A stretch of 13,752 bases of DNA from an uncultured Lachnospiraceae bacterium (GTDB lineage: Bacteria; Bacillota; Clostridia; Lachnospirales; Lachnospiraceae): assembly GCA_946409475.1 (NCBI GenBank), contig CAMJWQ010000046.1:1-13752 (forward strand), given 5' to 3'. The position numbers were made by a program, and so were the translations under genes. Positions 7,491-13,752 of the stretch are shown piece after piece (position 1 is the stretch's first letter; each line of letters opens with the position of its first letter). The notes beneath the pieces were generated by a model, which was not told where the DNA came from, searched no databases, and saw only the letters and a program-made list of their open reading frames with translations.

Positions 7491-8678
7491 CTATTTGGAA
7501 GATTTTACAATAGTTGACACCTCATCATTCATAGCGGCCACATCATCCGGAATTGTCTTAACGAAATAATAATCACTGTAAAACTCATCAGGAAGAAAGC
7601 AGGCAGGATTATTGCGGACCTCTTCGCTGGTATATTCCTTTGCCGCAGCATTAGGGCACACATACATAAATGCATCTGTGAGCTGGGCGGATATTTCCGG
7701 TCTTAATAAAAAGTCAACAAAAAGCTGAGCCTCCTTTTTATGCTCACTTCCCTTCAACAGTACCAGACAGTCCATGGAAAGACTGTTATGCTGATCCACC
7801 AGATACAGCTGTGTATCCGGATTCTCCGCCAGTATCTGCGCCGCAATACCGCTATATACATAACCGCCTGCCGCTTCTCCGCGAATCAGCATATCACGTC
7901 CTCCGGCATTATCGGCCCAGGTCTTAATTAAAGGATTAATATTTTCCAAAAGGTTTTCCTGCGCCTTTGCCATAGTCTCCTCCGTTTTCACCTCGGGATC
8001 CATGCCCATAGTCTGCAGGCTGAAGCCGGAAATACCGCTGTTGTCATCCATAATAATTAAGTTATTCTCTAACGCCGGGTTTAATAAATCCTCATAAGTA
8101 TTTAATCCGGTAACACCCAGCTCCTCTAATTTTTTCGTATTTCCTACAAACAGGGATGCTGTTCCGAAATAAGGAATCGTATACTTTTGCTCCGGATCAT
8201 AATCGGGATTTAAATATTTTTCATCAATATTTCCGATATTGGTTATGGCCCCCTCATCATATGGCTCAAGTAAGTCATTGGCCAGCATTGCTTCCACGAA
8301 AAAGTTAGTGGGAACAGCAAGGTCATATTGATCCGAGCCGCCCGTAATTAATTTTGCCAGCATTTCTTCATTGGATTCAAAGGTTGCTTCCACTACCTCT
8401 ATGCCATACTCATCATAAAAAGCATCCTTAACATCCTGGGTCATATATTCCGACCAGTTATAAATATAGATTTTATCCGCATAGCCACTGTCTTCTGTAT
8501 TTTCCGCCTCCCCGCTGTCCGTTCCGGTACCTTCTGCAGAGCTGTCCTCTGCGGAACTACCCTTTGCGGAGTCCCCTTTGGTATCTCCGTTCCTACAGCC
8601 CACAAGGGATGTGGATGATACCAATAATGCTATTACAATACCTGCTACACGTAAAACATGAAATCTCTTTTTTTTCAT
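7491..8678 (-). CDS. potD: PotD-like spermidine/putrescine-type substrate-binding lipoprotein
   Basis: Extracellular receptor of the PotABC importer. Residues are numbered from an in-frame ATG at 8687. The signal peptide is KKKRFHVLRVAGIVIALLVS, with lipobox LVGC (C31), then a Ser/Glu/Asp/Gly-rich tether to about residue 68. The mature domain starts IYIYNWSEYM, and SNEEMLAKL, YDLAVP, YTIPYFGT and FLLRPE follow in PotD order. Compared with E. coli PotD from memory, W78, E80, Y81, D215, D306 and Y342 match polyamine contacts, but E171 aligns with G218 and W255 with S304, so ligand preference may be altered. GGAGG (8689-8693) is 1 nt from the ATG at 8687 but 10 nt from the ATG at 8676-8678, which gives a normal lipoprotein start and is preferred. 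It is the last gene of the transport cluster, separated from the upstream amidohydrolase gene by a strong terminator-like hairpin, and converges on the plus-strand unit with 54 bp between stops. Confidence 0.92.
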   Translation of the reverse strand: MKKKRFHVLRVAGIVIALLVSSTSLVGCRNGDTKGDSAKGSSAEDSSAEGTGTDSGEAENTEDSGYADKIYIYNWSEYMTQDVKDAFYDEYGIEVVEATFESNEEMLAKLITGGSDQYDLAVPTNFFVEAMLANDLLEPYDEGAITNIGNIDEKYLNPDYDPEQKYTIPYFGTASLFVGNTKKLEELGVTGLNTYEDLLNPALENNLIIMDDNSGISGFSLQTMGMDPEVKTEETMAKAQENLLENINPLIKTWADNAGGRDMLIRGEAAGGYVYSGIAAQILAENPDTQLYLVDQHNSLSMDCLVLLKGSEHKKEAQLFVDFLLRPEISAQLTDAFMYVCPNAAAKEYTSEEVRNNPACFLPDEFYSDYYFVKTIPDDVAAMNDEVSTIVKSSK

Positions 8679-8705
8679 AACCTGCATTCCTCCTTTTTTT
8701 TATAT

Positions 8706-8739
8706 AAAAAAACAAAGATACCTTATACCGGCATCTTTG
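8706..8739 (-). terminator. Intrinsic terminator/attenuator between the amidohydrolase gene and potD
   Basis: On the minus strand a 10-bp stem (CAAAGATGCC pairing with GGTATCTTTG, one G-U) with a 7-nt loop is followed at once by seven T. The arms are at 8730-8739 and 8713-8722 and the T-run at 8706-8712. It sits 23 nt after the amidohydrolase stop and just before the potD ribosome site. No promoter fits between it and potD, so potD would depend on read-through, on RNA processing, or on a promoter inside the upstream gene. Confidence 0.85.
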
Positions 8740-8762
8740 CCTTTTTTATCATTTTCTTTATC

Positions 8763-10385
8763 TTACCTGTTCATAGGGCATTTGCCCTTTACATAATGCT
8801 CCAAAACCCTGGTTTCATGAATTCTGTAAGGATCTATCGTCAGAGGGTTTTGATTCAGTACCAGGAAATCCGCCTGCTTTCCGGCTTCAATGCTTCCATA
8901 ACGCTCCTCCAGATGATTTTGATAAGCGCCGTTGCGGGTCAGGCAGTAAAGAGCTTCCTCCGGTGTGACCCTCTCTTCCGGATTCAGGCTCAGCATAGAT
9001 TTATTTCCCGGCTCCTTACGCGTTACGCTGATTTCCATTCCTATCCATGGATTGCACGGAACAGATACCGGCCAGTCACTGGCAAAGGTAACAACGGCCC
9101 CGGCATCGCAAAAGGACTTAATTGGATATTCCTTTTCCGCACGTTTGCGTCCCAGATAAATAACTTCCAGCTCCTCATAATAAAAGGGCTGCCTGTAATG
9201 CCAATAGGGATTGACCGCCGCAATGACATGCAGATCGGCAAACCGCTTATAATCACCTTCGTCAAGGACCTGTACATGCGTGATGGTATTCCGGTTATTC
9301 TCTATGCCGGCCTCTTTATCCGCGTAGGCAAAGGCATCCAGTGCCTGTGAAATCGCACCGTCTCCGATGGCATGCACATGGAGGGAATAGCCCTCCTTTT
9401 CAACGGCGGCAAACATACCATACAGCTTTTCATCCTTCCACATCGACTCTCCGCAGTCTCCGGGAACATCCGCATATTCCTCTTTCAGGAAAGCCGTATG
9501 CCCCTCCACTACTCCGTCAATAAACACTTTAATACTGTCAATTTTAAACATATCCGACTTTATTTCATCCCTGTATGCGGAAAACTGCTTTAAGCACTCC
9601 TGCCAGTCATCCTCCGGGTTTATATATAAACCAACCGTTGTGTGCACCTTAAGCTTATTCTCCCGCACAAGCTCTCTATAAGCCTCCATTTTGACGGATA
9701 TATTACCTCCCAGAGGCTCAAATACATTTGATATTCCATAATCAAAGGCCATATCCTGATAATACAATATTGCCTTTTTGATATCCTCTTTTGTATATAC
9801 GGCCTCCGCCTTTTTCAGCAATTGCTCTGCCGCTTCACGAAAGCATCCGTTGGGATTACCCTTCCCGTCACGTCCGATAACACCATCCTTAACATCCGGT
9901 ATCCCGCTGTCTATTCCGCAAACTTCAAGTACTTTGGAATTTACCCATGCCGTATGCCCATCCTCCGATTCCATATACAGCAGTAAATCTGTGGATATTT
10001 CATCCAGATAATTTTTGGTTGCGGTTCCATTTGGGAATACCCCATTTAAGAATCCTCTTCCGTAAATACAATCCTTCTCCGGATGCTCGGCTATATACCC
10101 GCGAATAGCCCTTTGATAATCTTTGATTGTTTTATAAGGATTCAAGTCCACCTCAAATAAGGCTGCCATACTCATGGATATATGTGCATGGCCATCCTGA
10201 ATGGCCGCCGTAATAAGACCACCGCTTACTTCCTTTATTTCCGTATCCGGTCCTGCATACTCCGCCGCCCCGGCTTCGTCTCCCACATAAATAAAAGCAC
10301 CGTCCCTTATGGCCATACATGAGACATAGGGCATCCTGGGATTACCGGTAAATATATTCCCTTTTACTATTATTTCTGCCTCCAT
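8763..10385 (-). CDS. YtcJ-type metal-dependent amidohydrolase (copy 2), inside the pot operon
   Basis: A 540-residue paralogue of the enzyme at 5802-7436. The metal-site elements are all present: DGHAHIS (H66, H68), DSIKVFIDGVVEGHTA (K286), LHVHAIGDG (H338), ITHVQV (H370) and ASDWPV (D437). The split beta domain is seen as EIIVKGNIFTG at the N-terminus and GKQADFLVLNQNP at the C-terminus. It probably hydrolyses an amide, formamide or similar C-N bond in the cytosol; the substrate is not known. AGGAGG lies 12 nt before the ATG at 10383-10385, a slightly long spacing. It begins 25 nt after the potC stop and is followed by the terminator and potD, so it is encoded between the permease and receptor genes of one importer. 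That position is the best evidence that its substrate arrives through this transporter. The two paralogues differ markedly in the loop after residue 220 and around residues 250-280, so they may act on different substrates. Confidence 0.9.
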   Translation of the reverse strand: MEAEIIVKGNIFTGNPRMPYVSCMAIRDGAFIYVGDEAGAAEYAGPDTEIKEVSGGLITAAIQDGHAHISMSMAALFEVDLNPYKTIKDYQRAIRGYIAEHPEKDCIYGRGFLNGVFPNGTATKNYLDEISTDLLLYMESEDGHTAWVNSKVLEVCGIDSGIPDVKDGVIGRDGKGNPNGCFREAAEQLLKKAEAVYTKEDIKKAILYYQDMAFDYGISNVFEPLGGNISVKMEAYRELVRENKLKVHTTVGLYINPEDDWQECLKQFSAYRDEIKSDMFKIDSIKVFIDGVVEGHTAFLKEEYADVPGDCGESMWKDEKLYGMFAAVEKEGYSLHVHAIGDGAISQALDAFAYADKEAGIENNRNTITHVQVLDEGDYKRFADLHVIAAVNPYWHYRQPFYYEELEVIYLGRKRAEKEYPIKSFCDAGAVVTFASDWPVSVPCNPWIGMEISVTRKEPGNKSMLSLNPEERVTPEEALYCLTRNGAYQNHLEERYGSIEAGKQADFLVLNQNPLTIDPYRIHETRVLEHYVKGKCPMNR

Positions 10386-10409
10386 TGATAATCTAATCCT
10401 CCTGTAGCT

Positions 10410-11240
10410 TTAGTTTGACTGTATTCTTTTTGTCCTTCTTGCATTTGCCGACAATATCAGCATAGCGGCCGCCACCAATGCAATTGTTCCCAGCATGATG
10501 ATTACACACTGCCCATAAACATCCGGACTTATCTTTCCCCGGACCATACCGTATATTTTTATGGGAAGTGTTGTATTCTCAGGACCTGCCGCAAAAAAGC
10601 TGATCGTCACATCATCTATGGATAAGGTAAAGGACATTAAGGCACTGGCTATAATACCGGGAACCAGCATGGGAATGGTCACCCGCTTTAAGGTATGCCA
10701 TTGATTCGCTCCCAGATCCATGGCGGCCTCTTCTATGGAGGCATCAAAGCCTGAGATCCGGGGACGCAAAGTAAATATGACAAAGGGAACACAAAATGTA
10801 ACATGGGAAATTACCAGTGTGGTCATGCTCATATTTATGCCAAACATACTCATGGTAGCCAAAAAAGCAATGCCTATGACTATCTCCGGGATTACAATGG
10901 GAATATACAAAAGATTCTCAATAATCTGTTTTCCGGGAAACCGGTACCGGTGCATGGCAATCGTTGCAAACGTACCGATTACACAGGAAATAATGGTACT
11001 GTAGGAGGCAAGAAGCAAAGACGTCTTTAATGCCTGCCACAAATCCCTGTCTTTTGAAAAGAGCTCTTTATACCAGTCTAAGGTAAAGCCCGTAAAGTTG
11101 ACATTAATCTCCGACTTATTAAAGGAATAAATAATTACAATTAAAATCGGCAAATACAGAAAAGCATAGACCGTATACGCAATCAGATCGTAACCATAAC
11201 CGTTCTTTTTTTCCTTACCCGCTTTAGCTGCTGCTTTCAT
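10410..11240 (-). CDS. potC: PotC-like ABC transporter permease
   Basis: One of the two membrane subunits of the importer. It has six hydrophobic segments, beginning IAYTVYAFLYLPILIVIIYS after a basic cytoplasmic tail. The EAA loop that docks on the ATPase is IEEAAMDLGANQWHTLKRVT followed by IPMLVPGI (about residues 171-198). The segment SIDDVTISFF near residue 215 is typical of PotC. Length (about 276-278) is normal. Two ATGs compete: AGGAGG is 1 nt from the ATG at 11244-11246 but 7 nt from the in-frame ATG at 11238-11240, so the latter is preferred (two residues shorter). The gene follows potB by 5-11 nt and precedes the amidohydrolase by 24 nt, all in one transcript. Together with PotB it forms the translocation channel. 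Confidence 0.92.
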   Translation of the reverse strand: MKAAAKAGKEKKNGYGYDLIAYTVYAFLYLPILIVIIYSFNKSEINVNFTGFTLDWYKELFSKDRDLWQALKTSLLLASYSTIISCVIGTFATIAMHRYRFPGKQIIENLLYIPIVIPEIVIGIAFLATMSMFGINMSMTTLVISHVTFCVPFVIFTLRPRISGFDASIEEAAMDLGANQWHTLKRVTIPMLVPGIIASALMSFTLSIDDVTISFFAAGPENTTLPIKIYGMVRGKISPDVYGQCVIIMLGTIALVAAAMLILSANARRTKRIQSN

Positions 11241-11251
11241 TCTCATCCCTC

Positions 11252-12121
11252 CTAAACTAAATCCTCAGGATTTCCAACTTTATTATATAGCTTCATGACA
11301 ATTAATGTAAATACGATTAGTACCACGGAAAAAGCTGCCCCGGAGGGCCAGTTTCTTGCACTGGTAAACTGATTTTTTATCAGGTTGCCGAGAAGCATGG
11401 TGTTTCCTCCGCCCATGATATCGGCAATATAGAAGGCTCCCAGGCTTGGTATAAAAGTCTGAATTGTCCCCGAAAAGATGCCCGGAATGGAAAGCGGAAG
11501 TGTTACCCGGCAAAATGTACGGAATTTTTTAGCTCCCAGATCCGATGCCGCCTCTAAGAGCGCGGGGTCCATCTTACTAAGGGAATTATTAATAGGCAGC
11601 ACCATAAAGGGCAAAAAGGCATACACCATGCCAAAAACAATGGCTCCGTCCGTATACATAAAATTAATTGGCTGAAGTCCGATCTTCATAAGGAGGCTGT
11701 TCAGTATTCCCGTTTCCCGCAGGATATTCACCCACCCATTTAACCGTATTAATCCGTTAATCCAAAAAGGAAGAACCAGCAGAATCATAAAAAGCATCTT
11801 TTTTTTCCCGGTGGTCTTTGATAATGCCATTGCAAAGGGATAGGATACCAACAGACAGAATACCGTGGTCAGCGCCGCGATTTCAACTGATTTTCTAAAA
11901 ACCTTTAAATATACGGGATTTAAAAAATCAATATAGCTCTGCAGTGAAGGCATCCATTTTATGGTACCGAAGGGGCCCTTTGTCATAAAGCTTATCACTA
12001 TAATATAGACCAGGGAAATGACCAGAAATAAAAACAGCCAGATAACCGTCGGTGAAATCATTGCCAGCAAGGGAAGCGTATGATTTTGATTTTTTACCTT
12101 TTTCTTCTTTTCTTTTTTCAT
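11252..12121 (-). CDS. potB: PotB-like ABC transporter permease
   Basis: Partner permease of PotC, 289 residues, with a lysine-rich N-terminus (MKKEKKKKVKNQNH) and six hydrophobic segments starting PLLAMISPTVIWLFLFLVIS. The EAA loop is LLEAASDLGAKKFRTFCRVT followed by LPLSIPGI (about 188-215). LPFWINGLIRLNGW (117-130) corresponds to the PotB segment that normally reads close to LPFWTSxLIRTYAW; the TYAW part is changed to LNGW here, which may reflect a different substrate path. The ATG overlaps the potA stop (ATGA, 12118-12121). Its ribosome site (GGGAG) lies inside potA and can fold into a short hairpin that ends at the ATG, which would make potB translation depend on ribosomes finishing potA. 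Confidence 0.92.
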   Translation of the reverse strand: MKKEKKKKVKNQNHTLPLLAMISPTVIWLFLFLVISLVYIIVISFMTKGPFGTIKWMPSLQSYIDFLNPVYLKVFRKSVEIAALTTVFCLLVSYPFAMALSKTTGKKKMLFMILLVLPFWINGLIRLNGWVNILRETGILNSLLMKIGLQPINFMYTDGAIVFGMVYAFLPFMVLPINNSLSKMDPALLEAASDLGAKKFRTFCRVTLPLSIPGIFSGTIQTFIPSLGAFYIADIMGGGNTMLLGNLIKNQFTSARNWPSGAAFSVVLIVFTLIVMKLYNKVGNPEDLV

Positions 12122-13254
12122 GAGGGAATGCTCCCCCCTTCGGCTGATTCTATGTAATTATATATCTTATCCTCTTTGGTATGCATCAAAACGGACTTCC
12201 CGTCATCCCAGTACAAATACACGATACTTCCCGCCGGTTTCATATCTCCGTCCGGAAAAGCCGTTTTCTTAACCAGATAGCCGTTTATCATCTCAATAGT
12301 TGTTTTAATCTGGGACCCGACATAGATGTTCTCTTTTATGATACCCTTCAAATTGAAGCCTTCCACGGGAAATTCTGAAATTTTTATGTTTTCCGGCCTT
12401 ACACACAGGTATGCTATTTCATTTACTTCAAATCCCTGCTCCCTTACGGTGACATCTCCCTGCTCCATAATAAGCTTCAGCATCTTTTCCTCTACCGCAT
12501 GGATACTGGTTTCAAAGATATTGGATTCTCCGATAAAATCCGCAACGAATTTTGTCTTCGGGTGCTCATATATCTCCTCCGCCGTACCAATCTGCTCAAA
12601 GACACCGCCATTCATAATGGCAATCCTGTCACTCATAGTCATTGCCTCTTCCTGGTCATGCGTTACATATACAAATGTAATATTAAGCTGTTGCTGCAAG
12701 TGCTTTAAATCCAGCTGCATCTGCCTCCTAAGCTTTAAATCCAAAGCCCCCAGAGGTTCATCCAGCAATAAAACCCTGGGATTATTTACGATTGCCCTGG
12801 CAATTGCCACACGCTGCTTTTGTCCTCCCGACATCTGGTCGGGCTTTCTTCTTTCAAAACCCGTCAGCTGTACCAATTCCAATACCTCCCGAACCTTTTT
12901 CCTGATTTCCGCCTTTTTCATTTTCTTCTCAACCAAACCAAAAGCCACGTTATCAAAAACATTCATATGCGGAAAAAGCGCATAGCTTTGAAAAACCGTA
13001 TTTACATTACGATGGTAAGGCGGCTTACCGGCCATGTTCTCATCCTCAAGGAAAATCTCACCCTCCGTAATGTCCTCAAACCCGGCAATCATTCTCAGCG
13101 TTGTAGTTTTCCCGCACCCGGAGGCCCCGAGCAAGGTTAAAAATTCACCTTGATAAATATCCAGATTAATTTTATTAACAACCAAATTCTCTCCATATTT
13201 TTTTATGACGTTTCGCAGGGAAATAATCGGTTTTTTATCCATTTTTTCCGTCAT
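12118..13254 (-). CDS. potA: PotA-like ABC transporter ATPase
   Basis: Cytoplasmic ATPase that powers import, 378 residues, usual for PotA. In order: Walker A GASGCGKTTT (43-52), Q-loop VFQSYALFPHMNV (Q89), signature SGGQKQRVAIARA (142-154), Walker B VLLLDEPLGALD (161-172), and switch histidine VTHDQEEA (H199). The C-terminal third (about 230-378) is a TOBE-type regulatory domain, with AYLCVRPENIKI as its recognisable segment. AGGAGG stands 7 nt before the ATG and overlaps the potN stop codon (TAG, 13266-13268), so potN and potA are probably translationally coupled. All catalytic residues are intact. Confidence 0.95.
   Translation of the reverse strand: MTEKMDKKPIISLRNVIKKYGENLVVNKINLDIYQGEFLTLLGASGCGKTTTLRMIAGFEDITEGEIFLEDENMAGKPPYHRNVNTVFQSYALFPHMNVFDNVAFGLVEKKMKKAEIRKKVREVLELVQLTGFERRKPDQMSGGQKQRVAIARAIVNNPRVLLLDEPLGALDLKLRRQMQLDLKHLQQQLNITFVYVTHDQEEAMTMSDRIAIMNGGVFEQIGTAEEIYEHPKTKFVADFIGESNIFETSIHAVEEKMLKLIMEQGDVTVREQGFEVNEIAYLCVRPENIKISEFPVEGFNLKGIIKENIYVGSQIKTTIEMINGYLVKKTAFPDGDMKPAGSIVYLYWDDGKSVLMHTKEDKIYNYIESAEGGSIPS
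12122..12137 (-). promoter_or_regulatory. Short hairpin over the potB ribosome-binding site
   Basis: On the minus strand GGGGGA (12132-12137) pairs with TCCCTC (12122-12127) around a GCAT tetraloop, including one G-U pair, and ends directly at the potB ATG. It covers the only good Shine-Dalgarno purines. Since it lies in the last codons of potA, a ribosome finishing potA would open it. Pairing is seen; function is inferred. Confidence 0.4.
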
Positions 13255-13265
13255 TCGGAGTCCTC

Positions 13266-13607
13266 CTATAAAATTTTCTCTCCACGCTCACCGGTACGAA
13301 TCCGAACAACATCTTCCATTTGGGAAACAAATACCTTACCGTCTCCGACATTCCCGGTAGAAAGCTTTTCAACAATTTCCGTAAGAATCCCCTCCAGGTC
13401 CTCATCCCATACAACTGTCATGACATATAGCTTGGGAAGCAGGTTCATCTCCAAATTCAGCTTCTGAAATTCACCGCTTCCAAACCCTTTTTGATGCCCG
13501 CAGCCCATCGCCGACATAACCGTAAGACCACTGTAATCGTTTTTAGCCAGAATCTTCTTTAATATTTCCAGTTTTTCAGGGCGAATAATAACTTCAATTT
13601 TTTTCAT
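13266..13607 (-). CDS. potN: PII-superfamily signalling protein, PotN-like
   Basis: A 113-residue protein of PII size, expected to be a trimer. It begins MKKIEVIIRPEKLEILKKIL and has G(C)GHQKG with the conserved Q39, LPKL (K59) before strand 3, the PII C-signature TGNVGDGKVFV (84-94), and RIRTGERG (102-109), which contacts nucleotide phosphates. The T-loop (GFGSGEFQKLNLEMN) has no tyrosine at the position uridylylated in enterobacterial GlnB, so that modification is not expected. From memory, PII-like PotN proteins encoded with potABCD in lactobacilli and other Firmicutes bind adenine nucleotides and report energy state; the gene order here (potN-potA-potB-potC) fits. It probably binds PotA or the PotBC permease and tunes uptake, which is inference. 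The start ATG at 13605-13607 has AAAGG 8 nt upstream. It is the first gene of the operon, 11 nt before potA. Confidence 0.85.
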   Translation of the reverse strand: MKKIEVIIRPEKLEILKKILAKNDYSGLTVMSAMGCGHQKGFGSGEFQKLNLEMNLLPKLYVMTVVWDEDLEGILTEIVEKLSTGNVGDGKVFVSQMEDVVRIRTGERGEKIL

Positions 13608-13644
13608 ATGCTTTTCCTTTCTTTATCGAATTAAAAAATAAATA

Positions 13645-13691
13645 AGTCCAACGGCAGATTTAAGATGATATCTTGACTGCATTGTCGGACT
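13645..13691 (-). terminator. Long imperfect hairpin with U-rich tail upstream of potN (terminator or leader attenuator)
   Basis: On the minus strand three stacked stems nest with small internal loops: AGTCCGAC with GTTGGACT (13684-13691 / 13645-13652, one G-U), GCAG with CTGC (13677-13680 / 13654-13657), and AAGAT with ATCTT (13670-13674 / 13662-13666) closed by a 3-nt loop. TATTTATTTTTT follows. It ends about 38 nt before the potN ATG. It may end transcription of a gene beyond the window, or act as a leader element of the pot operon. It matches no riboswitch class that I can name. Confidence 0.6.
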
Positions 13692-13752
13692 ATAAATTAT
13701 TGCTTTCCTTTTTAATTTTTATATTATTACTAATATATTCCTGTCTGTTAAA

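Noticed and set aside
8658..9350. Open frame of 230 codons on the plus strand
   Set aside because: It lies almost wholly antisense to the amidohydrolase gene at 8763-10385, resembles no family, and has no ribosome site; it is a shadow frame.
12326..12985. Open frame of 219 codons on the plus strand
   Set aside because: Antisense to potA, rich in Ser/Cys/Phe as expected for the complement of a conserved ABC ATPase; no ribosome site.

Overview
The window looks like a chromosomal segment from a low- to mid-GC Gram-positive anaerobe of the Clostridia, plausibly Lachnospiraceae. The grounds are strong AGGAGG-type ribosome sites, a lipoprotein-type substrate-binding protein, a PotN-like PII protein, and the wreck of a spoIIID sporulation regulator gene. 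No genus can be fixed from the sequence alone. No rRNA, tRNA, CRISPR array, IS element or phage gene was recognised.

Layout. 1-930 (minus) is the N-terminal 310 codons of GMP synthase guaA, running off the left edge, with a good sigma-A promoter just upstream. 1037-2371 (minus) is a MATE-family efflux pump. 2372-3118 is AT-rich and holds no intact gene. It contains a decayed spoIIID-like gene (about 2802-3094, minus) and a small set of 9-bp direct repeats. 3119-4378 (minus) is an unusual regulator that joins a MerR DNA-binding domain, a cysteine (zinc-ribbon-like) segment and a methyltransferase-like domain. A divergent intergenic region separates it from a two-gene plus-strand unit: a saccharopine-dehydrogenase-family oxidoreductase (4546-5733) and a YtcJ-type amidohydrolase (5802-7436).

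7491-13607 (minus) is one long transport cluster, transcribed right to left: potN (PII-like), potA (ATPase), potB and potC (permeases), a second YtcJ-type amidohydrolase, and potD (lipoprotein receptor). potN-potA-potB-potC are tightly packed: potA's ribosome site overlaps potN's stop, potA and potB overlap by 4 nt, and potB and potC are a few nt apart. A strong intrinsic terminator lies between the amidohydrolase gene and potD. A long imperfect hairpin lies upstream of potN.

How the genes may work together (inference). A spermidine/putrescine-type importer carries two related amidohydrolases, one inside its operon and one in the facing unit beside a saccharopine-dehydrogenase-like enzyme. 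This suggests uptake of an N-substituted or acylated amine, hydrolysis of its C-N bond, and NAD(P)-linked metabolism of the product. The receptor keeps most PotD polyamine contacts but appears to have lost an aromatic residue and a glutamate, so the ligand may not be plain spermidine. The PII-like protein would adjust transport to cell energy state. The MerR-methyltransferase protein and the MATE pump could be a linked sensing/export branch, but nothing in the sequence proves that.
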